From Ramlibacter ginsenosidimutans (GTDB lineage: Bacteria > Pseudomonadota > Gammaproteobacteria > Burkholderiales > Burkholderiaceae_C), in the NCBI RefSeq assembly GCF_016654015.1, contig NZ_JAEPWM010000009.1:164661-228660 (forward strand): DNA of 64,000 nt, in the 5' to 3' direction. The position numbers and the translations under genes are program-made. The first letter of the stretch is position 1. Every line of letters begins with the position of its first letter. Below the pieces are notes generated by a model, which was not told where the DNA came from, ran no database searches, and saw only the letters and a list, made by a program, of their open reading frames with translations. Positions 52,066 to 61,614 of the stretch are shown here, in pieces.

Positions 52066-52964
52066 ACCGGAGCCTCGCCCGCGCCGCCGTGCTGGTGGCC
52101 GCCTGGTTCGACAGCCAGGCCACTGTCTCGCCCACGAGCGACTCGCGCCGCATCGAGTGGCTGCGCCAGGTTCCCTTCCTCGCGATCCACGCCGGCTGCC
52201 TGCTGCTGCCGTGGGTGGGGACGAGCCGCGTTGCCGTCGCCGTGTGCATCGCGCTGTATGTGCTGCGCATGTTTGCGATCACGGCGTTCTACCACCGCTA
52301 CTTCTCCCATTGCGCCTTCCGCGCGGGGCGCCCGACGCAGTTCGTGTTCGCGCTGCTCGGCGCGTCGGCCGCGCAGCGGGGCCCGCTGTGGTGGGCCTCG
52401 CACCACCGCCATCACCACGTGCACTCGGACCAGCCGCAGGACAGCCATTCCGCCTTGCGTCACGGCCTCGCGTGGAGCCACTTCGGCTGGTTCATGGCGC
52501 GCGGCAACTTCCGCCCGCGGCTGGAGCTGGTCAAGTCGTTCGCGCGCTACCCCGAGCTGCGCTTCCTCGACCGCTTCGATGCGCTGGTGCCGCTGGCCTT
52601 GGCCGTCGGGCTGTACCTCGCAGGCGGGCTGCAGCTGCTCGTGTGGGGCTTCTGCATCTCCACGGTGCTGGTGTACCACGCGACCTTCAGCATCAACTCG
52701 CTGGCGCACCGCATCGGCTCGCGCCGCTATGCCACGCGCGACGCATCGCGCAACAACTTCTGGCTCGCCCTGCTCACCTTCGGCGAGGGCTGGCACAACA
52801 ACCACCACCACTATCCTGCCGCCGCCCGGCAAGGCTTCTTCTGGTGGGAGATCGACCTCACCTGGTGGGGGCTGAAGCTGCTGGAGAAGGTGGGCATCGT
52901 CCACGACCTGCGTCCCGTGCCGCTCGCGGTGCGGGATGCCGGCATGCGCAAGGAGCAAGCATGA
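52062..52964 (+). CDS. Membrane fatty-acid desaturase
   Basis: 300 residues. The three di-iron His boxes of acyl-CoA/acyl-lipid desaturases are complete: HRYFSH (about residue 79), HHRHHH (about 114) and HNNHHH (about 247), with membrane helices between. It introduces a cis double bond into fatty acyl chains using O2. Within this operon it could supply the olefin on which the methyltransferases act. Overlaps both neighbours by four nucleotides. Confidence 0.92.
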   Translation: MNRSLARAAVLVAAWFDSQATVSPTSDSRRIEWLRQVPFLAIHAGCLLLPWVGTSRVAVAVCIALYVLRMFAITAFYHRYFSHCAFRAGRPTQFVFALLGASAAQRGPLWWASHHRHHHVHSDQPQDSHSALRHGLAWSHFGWFMARGNFRPRLELVKSFARYPELRFLDRFDALVPLALAVGLYLAGGLQLLVWGFCISTVLVYHATFSINSLAHRIGSRRYATRDASRNNFWLALLTFGEGWHNNHHHYPAAARQGFFWWEIDLTWWGLKLLEKVGIVHDLRPVPLAVRDAGMRKEQA

Positions 52965-54238
52965 AGATCGCGATCGTCGGCGCGGGCATCGCCGGCAACG
53001 TCGTCGCCCGCCGCCTGCACGAGGCCGGCCACGCCATCACGGTGTTCGAGGCGGGCGACCACGTCGGCGGCCACACGCACACGCACAGCATCGCGCTCGG
53101 CGGCGAGACGCACGAGATCGACACGGGCTTCATCGTCTACAACGACCGCACCTACCCGAACTTCATCGCCCTGCTCCAGGAGCTGGGGGTGCAGGGTCAG
53201 GAAAGCGCGATGAGCTTCTCCGTGCGCAACACGCGCTCGGGGCTCGAATACAACGGCACCTCGATCAACGGCCTCTTCGCCCAGCGGCGCAACCTGCTGC
53301 GGCCGGACTTCCACCGCATGGTGCTGGAGATCCTGCGCTTCCACCGCGAGGCGCCCGCGCTGCTCGCGCGCGACGCGCCGCGCATGACGCTGGGCGAGTA
53401 CCTCGCCGAGCACCGGCACGGCCGCGGCTTCATCGACGACTACCTCGTTCCCATGGGCGCGGCGATCTGGTCCACGGATCCGGTGCGCATGCTCGGCTTC
53501 CCGGCGCAGTTCTTCGTGCGCTTCCTGCACAACCACGGCATGCTGTCGGTGAACGACCGGCCGGTGTGGCGCGTCGTGCGTGGCGGCTCGGCCCGCTACG
53601 TGGAGCGGCTGGTGGCGCCGTTTCGCGACCGCATCCTGCTGCGCTCGCCGGTGGAGCAGGTGCTGCGCTTCCACGATGGCGTGCTGGTCAAGGCGCGCGG
53701 TCGCCCCGGCGAGCGCTTCGACCACGTGTTCCTCGCCTGCCACGCGGACCAGGCGCTGCGCATGCTGCTGGATCCCTCGCAGCAGGAGCGCGAGATCCTC
53801 GCCGCCCTGCCCTGCCAGCCGAACGAGGCGGTGCTGCACACCGACACCTCGCTGCTGCCGCGCGCGCGCCGCGCCTGGGCGGCCTGGAACTACCATGTGC
53901 TGCCGGGCGCGCGCGCAGGCGCCGCGCTGACGTACAACATGAACATCCTGCAGGGACTGCAATCGCGCCATACCTTCTGCGTGACCCTGAACGCCACCGA
54001 ACACATAGCTCCGAGCAAGGTGATCCGCCGCCTCGAGTACGACCATCCGCTCTTCACGCCCGAAGGCGTGGCGGCGCAGCAGCGGCACCACGAGATCAGC
54101 GGCGTGCGCCGCACGCATTACTGCGGCGCCTGGTGGCGCTGGGGTTTCCACGAAGACGGGGTGGTGAGCGCGCTGGCCGCGCTGCGCCGCTTCGAGGCCA
54201 CGCAAGATGAAGAGCGCCCTGTACTGCGGGTGGCTTAG
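52961..54238 (+). CDS. FAD-dependent oxidoreductase (amine-oxidase fold)
   Basis: 425 residues. FAD-binding [13 protein letters not shown], followed by the flavin signature [16 protein letters not shown] and [15 protein letters not shown]. The C-terminal [16 protein letters not shown] closes the FAD site. This branch is regularly encoded next to DUF1365 and Cfa-like genes in ChrR regulons, and is likely to dehydrogenate or oxidise a lipid. It overlaps the DUF1365 gene by 32 nt in another frame. Confidence 0.9.
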   Translation: MKIAIVGAGIAGNVVARRLHEAGHAITVFEAGDHVGGHTHTHSIALGGETHEIDTGFIVYNDRTYPNFIALLQELGVQGQESAMSFSVRNTRSGLEYNGTSINGLFAQRRNLLRPDFHRMVLEILRFHREAPALLARDAPRMTLGEYLAEHRHGRGFIDDYLVPMGAAIWSTDPVRMLGFPAQFFVRFLHNHGMLSVNDRPVWRVVRGGSARYVERLVAPFRDRILLRSPVEQVLRFHDGVLVKARGRPGERFDHVFLACHADQALRMLLDPSQQEREILAALPCQPNEAVLHTDTSLLPRARRAWAAWNYHVLPGARAGAALTYNMNILQGLQSRHTFCVTLNATEHIAPSKVIRRLEYDHPLFTPEGVAAQQRHHEISGVRRTHYCGAWWRWGFHEDGVVSALAALRRFEATQDEERPVLRVA

Positions 54239-54986
54239 CCACCGCCGGCACCAGCCGCGGCCCCATGCATTCCGCTACGGGCTGTTCATGGCGTGGCTGG
54301 ACCTGGGCGAGCTCGACGAGGTGTTCCGCGGCCGCTGGCTGTGGTCCACGCGGCGCGCGGCGCTGGTGCGCTTCGAACGGCGCGACCACCTGGGCGACCC
54401 GTCGCTGCCGCTGGACGAGAGCGTGCGCCGGCTGGTCGCCGAGCGCACCGGCACGCGGCCGGCCGGTGCTATCCGCCTGCTGACGCACCTGCGCTGGTTC
54501 GGCTACCTGTTCAACCCGGTGAGCTTCTACTACTGCTACGACGCGCAGGACCGCGCCGTGCAGGCCGTGGTCGCCGAAGTGAACAACACGCCCTGGGGCG
54601 AGCGGCACTGCTACGTGCTGCAGCCGGCGGCGACCGGTGGACGCTGGCTGCAGGCGCGCAGCGCGAAGGCGATGCACGTCTCGCCTTTCCATCCGATGCA
54701 GCTCGATTACGTGTGGCGCTTCGGCGTGCCCGGTGACGACCTCGCCATCGCCATGGCGCTGCTGCCGCAGGACGGCGGGCGGCTGCCCGTGTTCCACGCG
54801 CACCTGGCGCTGCAGCGTGTCCCGATCCGCGCCGCCTCGCTCGCCTGGACGCTGCTGCGCTTCCCCTTCATGACCGCGCAGGTGATCGCGGGCATCCATT
54901 GGCAGGCGCTCAAGCTCTGGCTCAAGCGCGTACCCGTCCACGACCATCCCACCGTGCCGCCCCTGGCCAGCAAACCCGACGCATGA
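54207..54986 (+). CDS. DUF1365 protein
   Basis: 259 residues. Family signature: [69 protein letters not shown]. Function of DUF1365 is not firmly known; relatives in ChrR-controlled clusters have been linked to oxidised or methylated fatty acids. Start ATG 54207 lies inside the FAD gene. Confidence 0.9.
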   Translation: MKSALYCGWLSHRRHQPRPHAFRYGLFMAWLDLGELDEVFRGRWLWSTRRAALVRFERRDHLGDPSLPLDESVRRLVAERTGTRPAGAIRLLTHLRWFGYLFNPVSFYYCYDAQDRAVQAVVAEVNNTPWGERHCYVLQPAATGGRWLQARSAKAMHVSPFHPMQLDYVWRFGVPGDDLAIAMALLPQDGGRLPVFHAHLALQRVPIRAASLAWTLLRFPFMTAQVIAGIHWQALKLWLKRVPVHDHPTVPPLASKPDA

Positions 54987-56281
54987 AAACCGCCACTCCC
55001 ACCCTGGCCCACCGCGTGGGCGCCCTCCGCACCTCCGCCGCAAGCGCCAATCCGATCGAGCGCGCGATGGAGGGCTTTGCCGCGCGCGTGCTGCGCTCGC
55101 GTCTCGCCCTGCTGCAGCACGGACAGGTCACGCTGGTCGAAGGCGGCCGGCACGAGACCTTCGGCCGCGCCAGCGAGCGCTGCGCCCTGCACTGCACGGT
55201 GCACGTGCGCGACCGCCGCTTCTTCGCCGAAGTCGCGTTCGGCGGCTCGGTGGGCGCGGGCGAGTCCTTTATGGCCGGCGACTGGTGGACCGACGACCTC
55301 ACGGCCCTGGTGCGCATCCTTCTGGTCAACCGCGAGGTGCTCGAGGGCCTGGACAGCGGCTTCTCGCGCCTGTCCGAAATCGCACGCCGCCTGCTCCACG
55401 CCACCGCCCGCAACACGCGCACGGGCAGCCGCCGCAACATCGCGGCGCACTACGACATCGGCAACGATTTCTTCGAACGCATGCTCGATCCGTCCATGAT
55501 GTATTCGTGCGCGTTCTTCGAACGGGCCGACATGGACCTGCAGCAGGCGCAGATCGCCAAGCTGGATCGCCTGTGCTGCAAGCTGGACCTGCAGCCCGGC
55601 GACCACCTGCTGGAGATCGGCACCGGCTGGGGCGCGCTGGCGATCCATGCCGCGAGCCGCTACGGCTGCCGCGTGACCACCACCACCATCTCGCGCGAGC
55701 AGCATGCGCTGGCCACCGAGCGCGTGCGGGCGGCCGGTTTGCAGGACCGCATCACCGTGCTCGAGCGCGACTACCGCGACCTGGAGGGCCGCTACGACAA
55801 GCTGGTGTCGGTGGAGATGATCGAGGCCGTGGGCCACCAGTACTTCGACGCCTTCTTCCGCCGTTGCGGCGAGCTGCTGGCGCCCGGCGGCACGATGGTG
55901 CTGCAGTCCATCACGATCGCGGACGCACAGTACGAAGCGGCGCGCGACTCGGTGGACTTCATCAAGCGCCACATCTTTCCCGGCTGCTGCATCCCCTCGG
56001 TCGGCGCACTGGTCAGCTCGGCCGCGCGTGCCTCCGCGCTGCGCGTGGTGGACCTGGAAGACATCGGCCCGCACTACGCGCGCACGCTGGCGCTCTGGCG
56101 CGAGAACCTGTTCGCCAATGCCGACGCCCTGCGCGCGCGAGGCTACCCCGACGCGCTGCTGCGCATGTTCGACTTCTACCTGAGCTACTGCGAGGGCGGC
56201 TTCGCCGAGCGGGCGCTGGGCGACGTGCAGTTCGTGCTGCAGGACGCGAGCCGCGCGGTGGCCCCGACGCCGCGGGTCTGA
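54983..56281 (+). CDS. cfa: Cyclopropane-fatty-acyl-phospholipid synthase-like methyltransferase (second)
   Basis: 432 residues. Unlike the first methyltransferase it has the N-terminal lipid-binding domain ([21 protein letters not shown]). SAM motif [72 protein letters not shown] and [13 protein letters not shown] are all characteristic of Cfa. It methylates double bonds in phospholipid acyl chains, giving cyclopropane or methyl-branched products. Last gene of the operon, ATGA-coupled to DUF1365. Confidence 0.92.
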   Translation: MKTATPTLAHRVGALRTSAASANPIERAMEGFAARVLRSRLALLQHGQVTLVEGGRHETFGRASERCALHCTVHVRDRRFFAEVAFGGSVGAGESFMAGDWWTDDLTALVRILLVNREVLEGLDSGFSRLSEIARRLLHATARNTRTGSRRNIAAHYDIGNDFFERMLDPSMMYSCAFFERADMDLQQAQIAKLDRLCCKLDLQPGDHLLEIGTGWGALAIHAASRYGCRVTTTTISREQHALATERVRAAGLQDRITVLERDYRDLEGRYDKLVSVEMIEAVGHQYFDAFFRRCGELLAPGGTMVLQSITIADAQYEAARDSVDFIKRHIFPGCCIPSVGALVSSAARASALRVVDLEDIGPHYARTLALWRENLFANADALRARGYPDALLRMFDFYLSYCEGGFAERALGDVQFVLQDASRAVAPTPRV

Positions 56282-56320
56282 GCGGCGCGGCAGCGCTCCT
56301 CTTCCCTCACGCCCGCCGTC

Positions 56321-56408
56321 CGTAGGCTGGGGTGAGCGAGAGCGAACCCCAGCGATCCAGCGTCGCGCAGCAAGCTGGGGTTCGCCTGCGGCTCACCGCC
56401 AGCCTACG
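56321..56408. repeat. Inverted repeat CGTAGGCTGGGG...CCAGCCTACG
   Basis: Arms of about 33-35 nt: left CGTAGGCTGGGGTGAGCGAG... ending AACCCCAGC, right GCTGGGGTTCGCC... ending CAGCCTACG, separated by 20 nt. It looks like an interspersed palindromic element, and could form a long hairpin at the end of the lipid operon, serving as a terminator without T-run. Confidence 0.75.
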
Positions 56409-56458
56409 AAGCCGGGCACACCAGCGGCCCGCGAGGGCTGCCCTTGCCGCCACGGTTC

Positions 56459-57451
56459 CTAGTCGGCCTTGATGCCCACCGCGCGCACGATCTGCGCCGT
56501 GGACTGCGCCTCCGCCGCGACGGTGCGGGCGAAGTCGCTTGCGCTGCCGCCGGTGGGCTGGTTCTCGCTCGCCACCAGCCGCTTGCGCACGTCCGGCGCC
56601 TGCAAGGCCTTCTCGATCTCCGCGTTCAGGCGCTCCAGGATAGTTGCGGGCAGCTTCGCAGGCGCGAAGAAGCCGAACTGCGAGGACAGGTTGGCGGCCG
56701 GGTAGCCCAGCTCCGCGAGCGTGGGCACGCCCGGCAGCGTGTCGAGCCGGTGCGGCGCGCCGACGGCGAGCGCGCGCAGCTTGCCGGCCTGGATGTGCGC
56801 GTTCAGCGCCGGCGAGGCGTTCACCGAGAGCACCTCGAACTGCCCGCTCAAGGCGTCCGTGATCTGCTGGCCGCCGCCCTTGTACGGGATGTGCGTCATG
56901 CGCACCTTCGCCCCGGACTGCAACTGCTCCAGCATCAGGTGGCCCAGCGAAGCCTGGCCCGAGGTCGCCCAGCGGATCGCACCGGGGTGTTCGCGTGCCT
57001 GCGTGAGCAGGTCGCGGAAGTCCCTGGCGCTGCACGCGCTGGTGGCCAGCAGCAGCACCGGCGAGACCATCGCGCTCGCGACCGGGGTGAAGTCGTGCTC
57101 CGCGTCGTAGGGCACCTTGGCGACGAAGGGACTGAGCGTGAGCGGGCTGATGGCCGAGAAGGCCAGCGTGTGCCCGTCGGGCGCGGCCTTGGCGAGCGCG
57201 TCCATGCCGATGGTGCCGCTCGCGCCCGCCTTGTTGTCGACGATCACAGGCTGGCCGAGCGCGGTGGCGAGCTTCTCGCCGACGGCGCGCGCGACCAGGT
57301 CGCTGACGCCGCCGGGCGGATAGGGAACGATCACGCGGATGGGCCGCGTGGGCCAGGACTGCGCGCGGGCGGCGAGGGCCAGCGCGGCGCCGGACGCAAG
57401 CAGCGCCCGGCGCGAAAGGCGCGAGGAAACGGGAGGCATGTGAGGGGACAT
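56459..57451 (-). CDS. Bug-type tripartite tricarboxylate transporter substrate-binding protein (1)
   Basis: About 330 residues. Signal with an RR pair (SRRALLASGAALALAARA), then the Bug family core: PIRVIVPYPPGGVSDLVARAVGEK, VDNKAGASGTIGMD, HIPYKGGGQQITDALSGQ, GVPTLAELGYP. Such proteins bind carboxylates in the periplasm for TctAB permeases, none of which is nearby. Start at ATG 57451 or GTG 57457 (which would overlap the xerD stop as GTGA). Confidence 0.9.
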   Translation of the reverse strand: MSPHMPPVSSRLSRRALLASGAALALAARAQSWPTRPIRVIVPYPPGGVSDLVARAVGEKLATALGQPVIVDNKAGASGTIGMDALAKAAPDGHTLAFSAISPLTLSPFVAKVPYDAEHDFTPVASAMVSPVLLLATSACSARDFRDLLTQAREHPGAIRWATSGQASLGHLMLEQLQSGAKVRMTHIPYKGGGQQITDALSGQFEVLSVNASPALNAHIQAGKLRALAVGAPHRLDTLPGVPTLAELGYPAANLSSQFGFFAPAKLPATILERLNAEIEKALQAPDVRKRLVASENQPTGGSASDFARTVAAEAQSTAQIVRAVGIKAD

Positions 57452-57453
57452 CC

Positions 57454-58338
57454 TCACCCGCGCGGATGGTGCTGCGCATGCAGCACCTTCAGCCGCTCGC
57501 GGGCGATGTGGGTGTAGATGGTGGTGGTGGAAATGTCGGCGTGCCCCAGCAGCATCTGGACCGCACGCAGGTCGGCGCCGTGGTTCAGCAGATGCGTGGC
57601 GAAGGCATGCCGCAGGGTGTGCGGGGACAGCGGCGCGTGGATGCCGGCGGTGCGCGCGTGCTTCTTCACGATGACCCAGAACATGGCGCGCGTCATGCCG
57701 TGGCCGCGCGCGGTGACGAACAGGTCCTCGCTCTGCTGGCCGGCGAGGATGACCGCGCGGGCCTCGGCGAGATAGCGCACGATCCAGTCGCGTGCCACCT
57801 GCCCGAAGGGCACCAGGCGCTCCTTGCTGCCCTTGCCCATGACCCGCAGCACGCCCTCGTTCATGCCGACGTTGTAGGTCTTCAGGTTCACCAGCTCGCT
57901 CACGCGCAGGCCGCTCGCGTACATGACTTCCAGCATGGTGCGGTCCCGCAGGCCAAGCGGCGTCTCCACGTCCGGCGCGGCCAGCAGCGACTCGACCTGC
58001 GCTTCGGTGAGCGTCTTGGGCACGCGCAGCGGCTGCTTGGCCGACTGCAGGCGCAGCGTCGGGTCGGCGGTGATCAGCCGCTCGCGCAGCGCCCAGCGGA
58101 AGTACCGCTTGAAGACGGTGAGGCGCCGGTTGGCCGAGGTCGCCTTGGTGTCGGCATGGCGGACGGCGAAGTAGGCCTGCAGGTCGGCCTCGCCCGTGGC
58201 GGGCAGCTGCAGGCCCCGCTGTGCCAGCCAGCGCGCATAGAGCTGCAGGTCACGCCGGTACGCCGCCAGGGTGTTGCGCGACAGGCCCTCCTCGAGCCAG
58301 AGGGCGTCGATGAAGGTGTCGATCGCTTCGGTGGTCAC
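57454..58338 (-). CDS. xerD: Tyrosine recombinase XerD
   Basis: Resolves chromosome dimers at dif together with XerC. I start at GTG 58338 (VTTEAIDTFIDALWLEEGLS), which matches the known XerD N-terminus; an ATG further upstream adds unrelated residues. 294 residues. Catalytic set: Arg in YASGLRVSELVNL, Lys in VMGKGSKERLVP, His-x-x-Arg in SPHTLRHAFATHLL, His in LLGHADISTT and Tyr in IYTHIARE. The FIDALW element favours XerD over XerC. Confidence 0.93.
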   Translation of the reverse strand: MTTEAIDTFIDALWLEEGLSRNTLAAYRRDLQLYARWLAQRGLQLPATGEADLQAYFAVRHADTKATSANRRLTVFKRYFRWALRERLITADPTLRLQSAKQPLRVPKTLTEAQVESLLAAPDVETPLGLRDRTMLEVMYASGLRVSELVNLKTYNVGMNEGVLRVMGKGSKERLVPFGQVARDWIVRYLAEARAVILAGQQSEDLFVTARGHGMTRAMFWVIVKKHARTAGIHAPLSPHTLRHAFATHLLNHGADLRAVQMLLGHADISTTTIYTHIARERLKVLHAQHHPRG

Positions 58339-58436
58339 TGGAGTACCTTCGTGCTGCGCACTGCGGTATTCGCCCTTGGGCCGGCCCGGCGGGCTCATGG
58401 CAGGCGCGTCCCCGCGGGCGCGGGGACGCGCAGGCA

Positions 58437-59411
58437 TCAGTCCAGCTTCAGGTGCGCCGTGTCGACGACCTTCTTGTACACGGCGTACTCATTGCGGATC
58501 TGCTCCGTGAACTGCTCCGGCGTGTTGCTGATGATGATGGAGCCGGTTTCCTCGATGCGCTTGCGCACGGAGGGCTCCTGCAAGGCCTTGCTCGCGGCAT
58601 CGTGGATGCGGGCCACGATCTCCTTGGGCAGGTTCTTCGGTCCTTCGATGCCGTAGTAGGCCAGGCGGTTCACCGGCTCCAGGCCCACTTCCTTGAAGGT
58701 CGGCACGTTGGGCAGTTCGGCCAGGCGCTTCGGCGCCGAGACCACGATGGGCACCAGCTTGCCTTCCTTGATGAAGGGCAGCGCCGAGGGCAGGTTGTCG
58801 AAGATCATGTTGACCTGGCCGCTGACGGTGTCCGTGAGCGCCGGACCGGCACCGCGGTACGGGATGTGCGTGACGTGCGTGCCGGACATGCTCTTGAACA
58901 GCTCCATCAGCAGGTGGCCGATGCCGCCGGTGCCGGAGGAGGCATAGGAAAACTTGCCCGGGTTCTTCTTCAGCACGTCCAGGAAGGCCTTGTAGTCCTT
59001 CGCGGGGAAGTTGGGGTTCACGGCGATCACGTTGGGCGTGGCCGCGAGGTTGATGATGGGCGTGAAGTCGGTGAGCGGGTTGTACGGCGTCTTGGGGTTG
59101 ATCGCCGGGTTGGTGGCTGTCGTGGACACCGTCGCGATGCCCAGGGTGTAGCCGTCCGCCGCCGCGCGCGCGAGTTCCGCCGCGCCCACGATGCCGCCGC
59201 CGCCGGCGCGGTTGTCGACCAGCACCGTCTGGCCGAGGATGCGCGTCATCGGCTCGGAGATCACCCGGCCGACGATGTCGGTGGTGCCGCCCGGGGCGAA
59301 CGGGATGATCAGGCGGATGGTCCTGTTGGGATAGCCCGATTGCGCGAAGGCGGGGGCGGAGGCGAGGGCCAGGGCGCCGGAAGCGCCAGCCAGCCAGTCA
59401 CGTCGGTTCAT
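58437..59411 (-). CDS. Bug-type tripartite tricarboxylate transporter substrate-binding protein (2)
   Basis: 324 residues from ATG 59411, preceded by GAGGAA. Signal peptide (MNRRDWLAGASGALALASAP, RR pair, Tat-like) then RTIRLIIPFAPGGTTDIVGR, VDNRAGGGGIVGAAELA, HIPYRGAGPALTDTVSGQ and NVPTFKEVGLEP. Only moderately like the first Bug protein. Again without permease genes beside it. It ends 98 nt before xerD. Confidence 0.92.
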   Translation of the reverse strand: MNRRDWLAGASGALALASAPAFAQSGYPNRTIRLIIPFAPGGTTDIVGRVISEPMTRILGQTVLVDNRAGGGGIVGAAELARAAADGYTLGIATVSTTATNPAINPKTPYNPLTDFTPIINLAATPNVIAVNPNFPAKDYKAFLDVLKKNPGKFSYASSGTGGIGHLLMELFKSMSGTHVTHIPYRGAGPALTDTVSGQVNMIFDNLPSALPFIKEGKLVPIVVSAPKRLAELPNVPTFKEVGLEPVNRLAYYGIEGPKNLPKEIVARIHDAASKALQEPSVRKRIEETGSIIISNTPEQFTEQIRNEYAVYKKVVDTAHLKLD

Positions 59412-59488
59412 GCGGATTCCTCGATGTGTGGGTTCAAAACCATCCATCCTAAACGGAATCGGGCGGGCCTTCCGCTATCCTGCCCCGC

Positions 59489-60403
59489 GTGAACTTCTTC
59501 CAGCTGCTGCTGCCCGACTTCGCCTTGATCCTGTGCGGATCCCTCGTGTGCCGCTACACCGCCCTGGACCGCGCCGTGTGGGAGCCGGTGGAGCGCCTGG
59601 TGTACTTCTTCCTGTTTCCCGTGCTGCTGTTCCACTCCATCGTGCGCAGCCCGCTGGAGCTGCGCGCCACCTCCAGCCTGATGGCCGCGGGCCTGCTGCT
59701 GGGAGTGGGCGGCATCGCCATGGCCTACGCCCTGCCGCACCTGCCGGGACTCGCGCGGCGCATCGACGCGCGAGCCCACGCGAGCGCAGCGCAGGTCGCA
59801 TTCCGCTTCAACTCCTTCATCGCGCTGGCGCTGTCGGAGCGGCTCGCCGGCGCCCGCGGACTGCTGTTCATCGCGGTGCTGATCGGCGTGTGCGTGCCCC
59901 TGTTCAACGTCGCGGCGGTGTGGCCCATGGCGCGGCATTCGCGCGCGGGCTTCGCGCGGGCGCTGCTGCGCAACCCCCTGATCCTGGCTACGGCGGCCGG
60001 CCTCGCGGCCAACTTCGCGGGCCTTCGCGTGCCGCCCTGGCTGGAGCCCAGCCTTGCGCGCGTGGGCGGCGCCTCGATTCCGCTGGGCCTGATGGTCGCC
60101 GGCGCCGGCATGCGCCTAGCGCACCTGGCCCAGCACAAGGCCTTGGGCGTGGGGCTGCTGGCCATCCGCCACCTGCTGCAGCCGCTGCTGGCCGCCGCGC
60201 TCGCCCTCGCGTTCCACCTCGACGCCTCCCAGGCGGCCGTCCTGCTCGCCTTCTCCGCCCTGCCCACCGCCTCCAGCTGCTACGTGCTGGCTTCGCGCAT
60301 GGGCTACGACGGCGCCTTCGTCGCGGGGCTCGTGACCGTCTCGACGCTGCTGGGACTCGCGAGCCTGCCGTTCGCACTGGGACTGCTGGCGCGCATTGCC
60401 TGA
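59489..60403 (+). CDS. AEC family transporter
   Basis: 304 residues, about ten membrane helices, GTG start. LLPDFALILCGSLVCRYTAL and the helix pair LILATAAGLAANFAGL plus IPLGLMVAGAGMRL are typical of the auxin efflux carrier/malonate-carrier group. C-terminal SALPTASSCYVLASRMGYD is a family signature. Substrate likely a small carboxylate, by analogy only. Confidence 0.88.
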   Translation: MNFFQLLLPDFALILCGSLVCRYTALDRAVWEPVERLVYFFLFPVLLFHSIVRSPLELRATSSLMAAGLLLGVGGIAMAYALPHLPGLARRIDARAHASAAQVAFRFNSFIALALSERLAGARGLLFIAVLIGVCVPLFNVAAVWPMARHSRAGFARALLRNPLILATAAGLAANFAGLRVPPWLEPSLARVGGASIPLGLMVAGAGMRLAHLAQHKALGVGLLAIRHLLQPLLAAALALAFHLDASQAAVLLAFSALPTASSCYVLASRMGYDGAFVAGLVTVSTLLGLASLPFALGLLARIA

Positions 60404-60522
60404 GCCAAGGCGTGCCGGGACGCCAGCGAGCACTTGCAAGGCGTGCCGGCAGAGTCGCCGATCAGTGACATCGCTGCTGAGGTTGGCCGGGACGAACTCG
60501 CACACGGCGAGCTGAACCCGAT

Positions 60523-61614
60523 TCACTGTCGGGCGCTGGCCTCCAGCGCCCAGGCCACGTGCTCGCGTACCAGCTCCAGGGGATGGTCGCGGCGGGCCTC
60601 CAGGGCGGCGCGGATCGCGGGGTCGTCCTGCCGGCGCAGCGCGTTGCCCAGCGCGACCGCGATGTTGCGCAGCCAGCGCGCGTGCCCGATGCGGCGGATC
60701 GGGCTGCCCTCGGTGAAGCGCAGGAACTCCTCTTCGCTCCAGGCGAACAGCGTGACCAGGTCCTGCCCGACCAGGCCGGCGCGGGGCGCGAAGTCGGGCA
60801 GCAGCGCCGCCTGCGCGAACTTGTTCCAGGGGCAGATGAGCTGGCAGTCGTCGCAGCCGTAGATGCGATTGCCCATGAGGGGACGCAGTTCCAGCGGGAT
60901 CGGGCCGGGGTGCTCGATGGTGAGATAGGAGATGCAGCGGCGCGCATCGAGCCGGTACGGCGCCACGATCGCAGCCGTCGGGCAGACATCCAGGCAGGCG
61001 TGGCAGCTGCCGCAGTGGTCGGCGACGGGCTCGGTCGGCGGCAGCGCGAGGTCCACGTAGATCTCGCCCAGGAAGAACATCGAGCCGCCCTCGCGGTTCA
61101 GCACCAGGGTGTGCCGTCCGCGCCAGCCCTGGCCGCTGCGCGCCGCGAGCTCCACCTCCAGCACAGGCGCGGAGTCGGTGAAGACCCGGTGCCCGAAGGG
61201 CCCGATCGCCTGCGCGATCCGCTCCGCGAGCTTCTGCAGCCGGGCGCGCAGCACCTTGTGGTAATCCCGGCCGCGTGCGTAAAGCGAAACGATGCCTTCC
61301 GTGGGATGCTGCAGCCGGTCGAACTCGATCGCTTGCCAGCCTTCGGGTGTGGCCGGCAGGTAGTCCATGCGTGCGGTAATCACGGAGGTCGTGCCCGGCA
61401 CCAGTTCGGCGGGGCGCGCCCGGCGCACGCCATGGGACTGCATGTAGTCCATTTCGCCATGGAAACCGTTGGCAAGCCAGGCGACAAGACCCGGTTCGGC
61501 TGTCGAGAGATCGACACCTGCCACGCCAATTTGGGAGAATCCAAGCGCGCGCGCCCACTCCCGCAATTGCGCGAGCGCCAAAGGACCATCACCCTGAGCA
61601 CCGTCGAACACCAC
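60523..61614 (-). CDS. queG: Epoxyqueuosine reductase
   Basis: Last step of queuosine tRNA modification: reduction of epoxyqueuosine using cobalamin and two 4Fe-4S clusters. 363 residues from a GTG pair at 61614/61611. Cys motifs CGSCHACLDVCPTAA and GCDDCQLICPWN supply the clusters; FHGEMDYMQSHGVRRARPAEL and GSMFFLGEIYVDL are family segments. It diverges from tsaE, and the 5' coding ends overlap if the tsaE start at 61594 is right. Confidence 0.93.
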   Translation of the reverse strand: MVFDGAQGDGPLALAQLREWARALGFSQIGVAGVDLSTAEPGLVAWLANGFHGEMDYMQSHGVRRARPAELVPGTTSVITARMDYLPATPEGWQAIEFDRLQHPTEGIVSLYARGRDYHKVLRARLQKLAERIAQAIGPFGHRVFTDSAPVLEVELAARSGQGWRGRHTLVLNREGGSMFFLGEIYVDLALPPTEPVADHCGSCHACLDVCPTAAIVAPYRLDARRCISYLTIEHPGPIPLELRPLMGNRIYGCDDCQLICPWNKFAQAALLPDFAPRAGLVGQDLVTLFAWSEEEFLRFTEGSPIRRIGHARWLRNIAVALGNALRRQDDPAIRAALEARRDHPLELVREHVAWALEASARQ

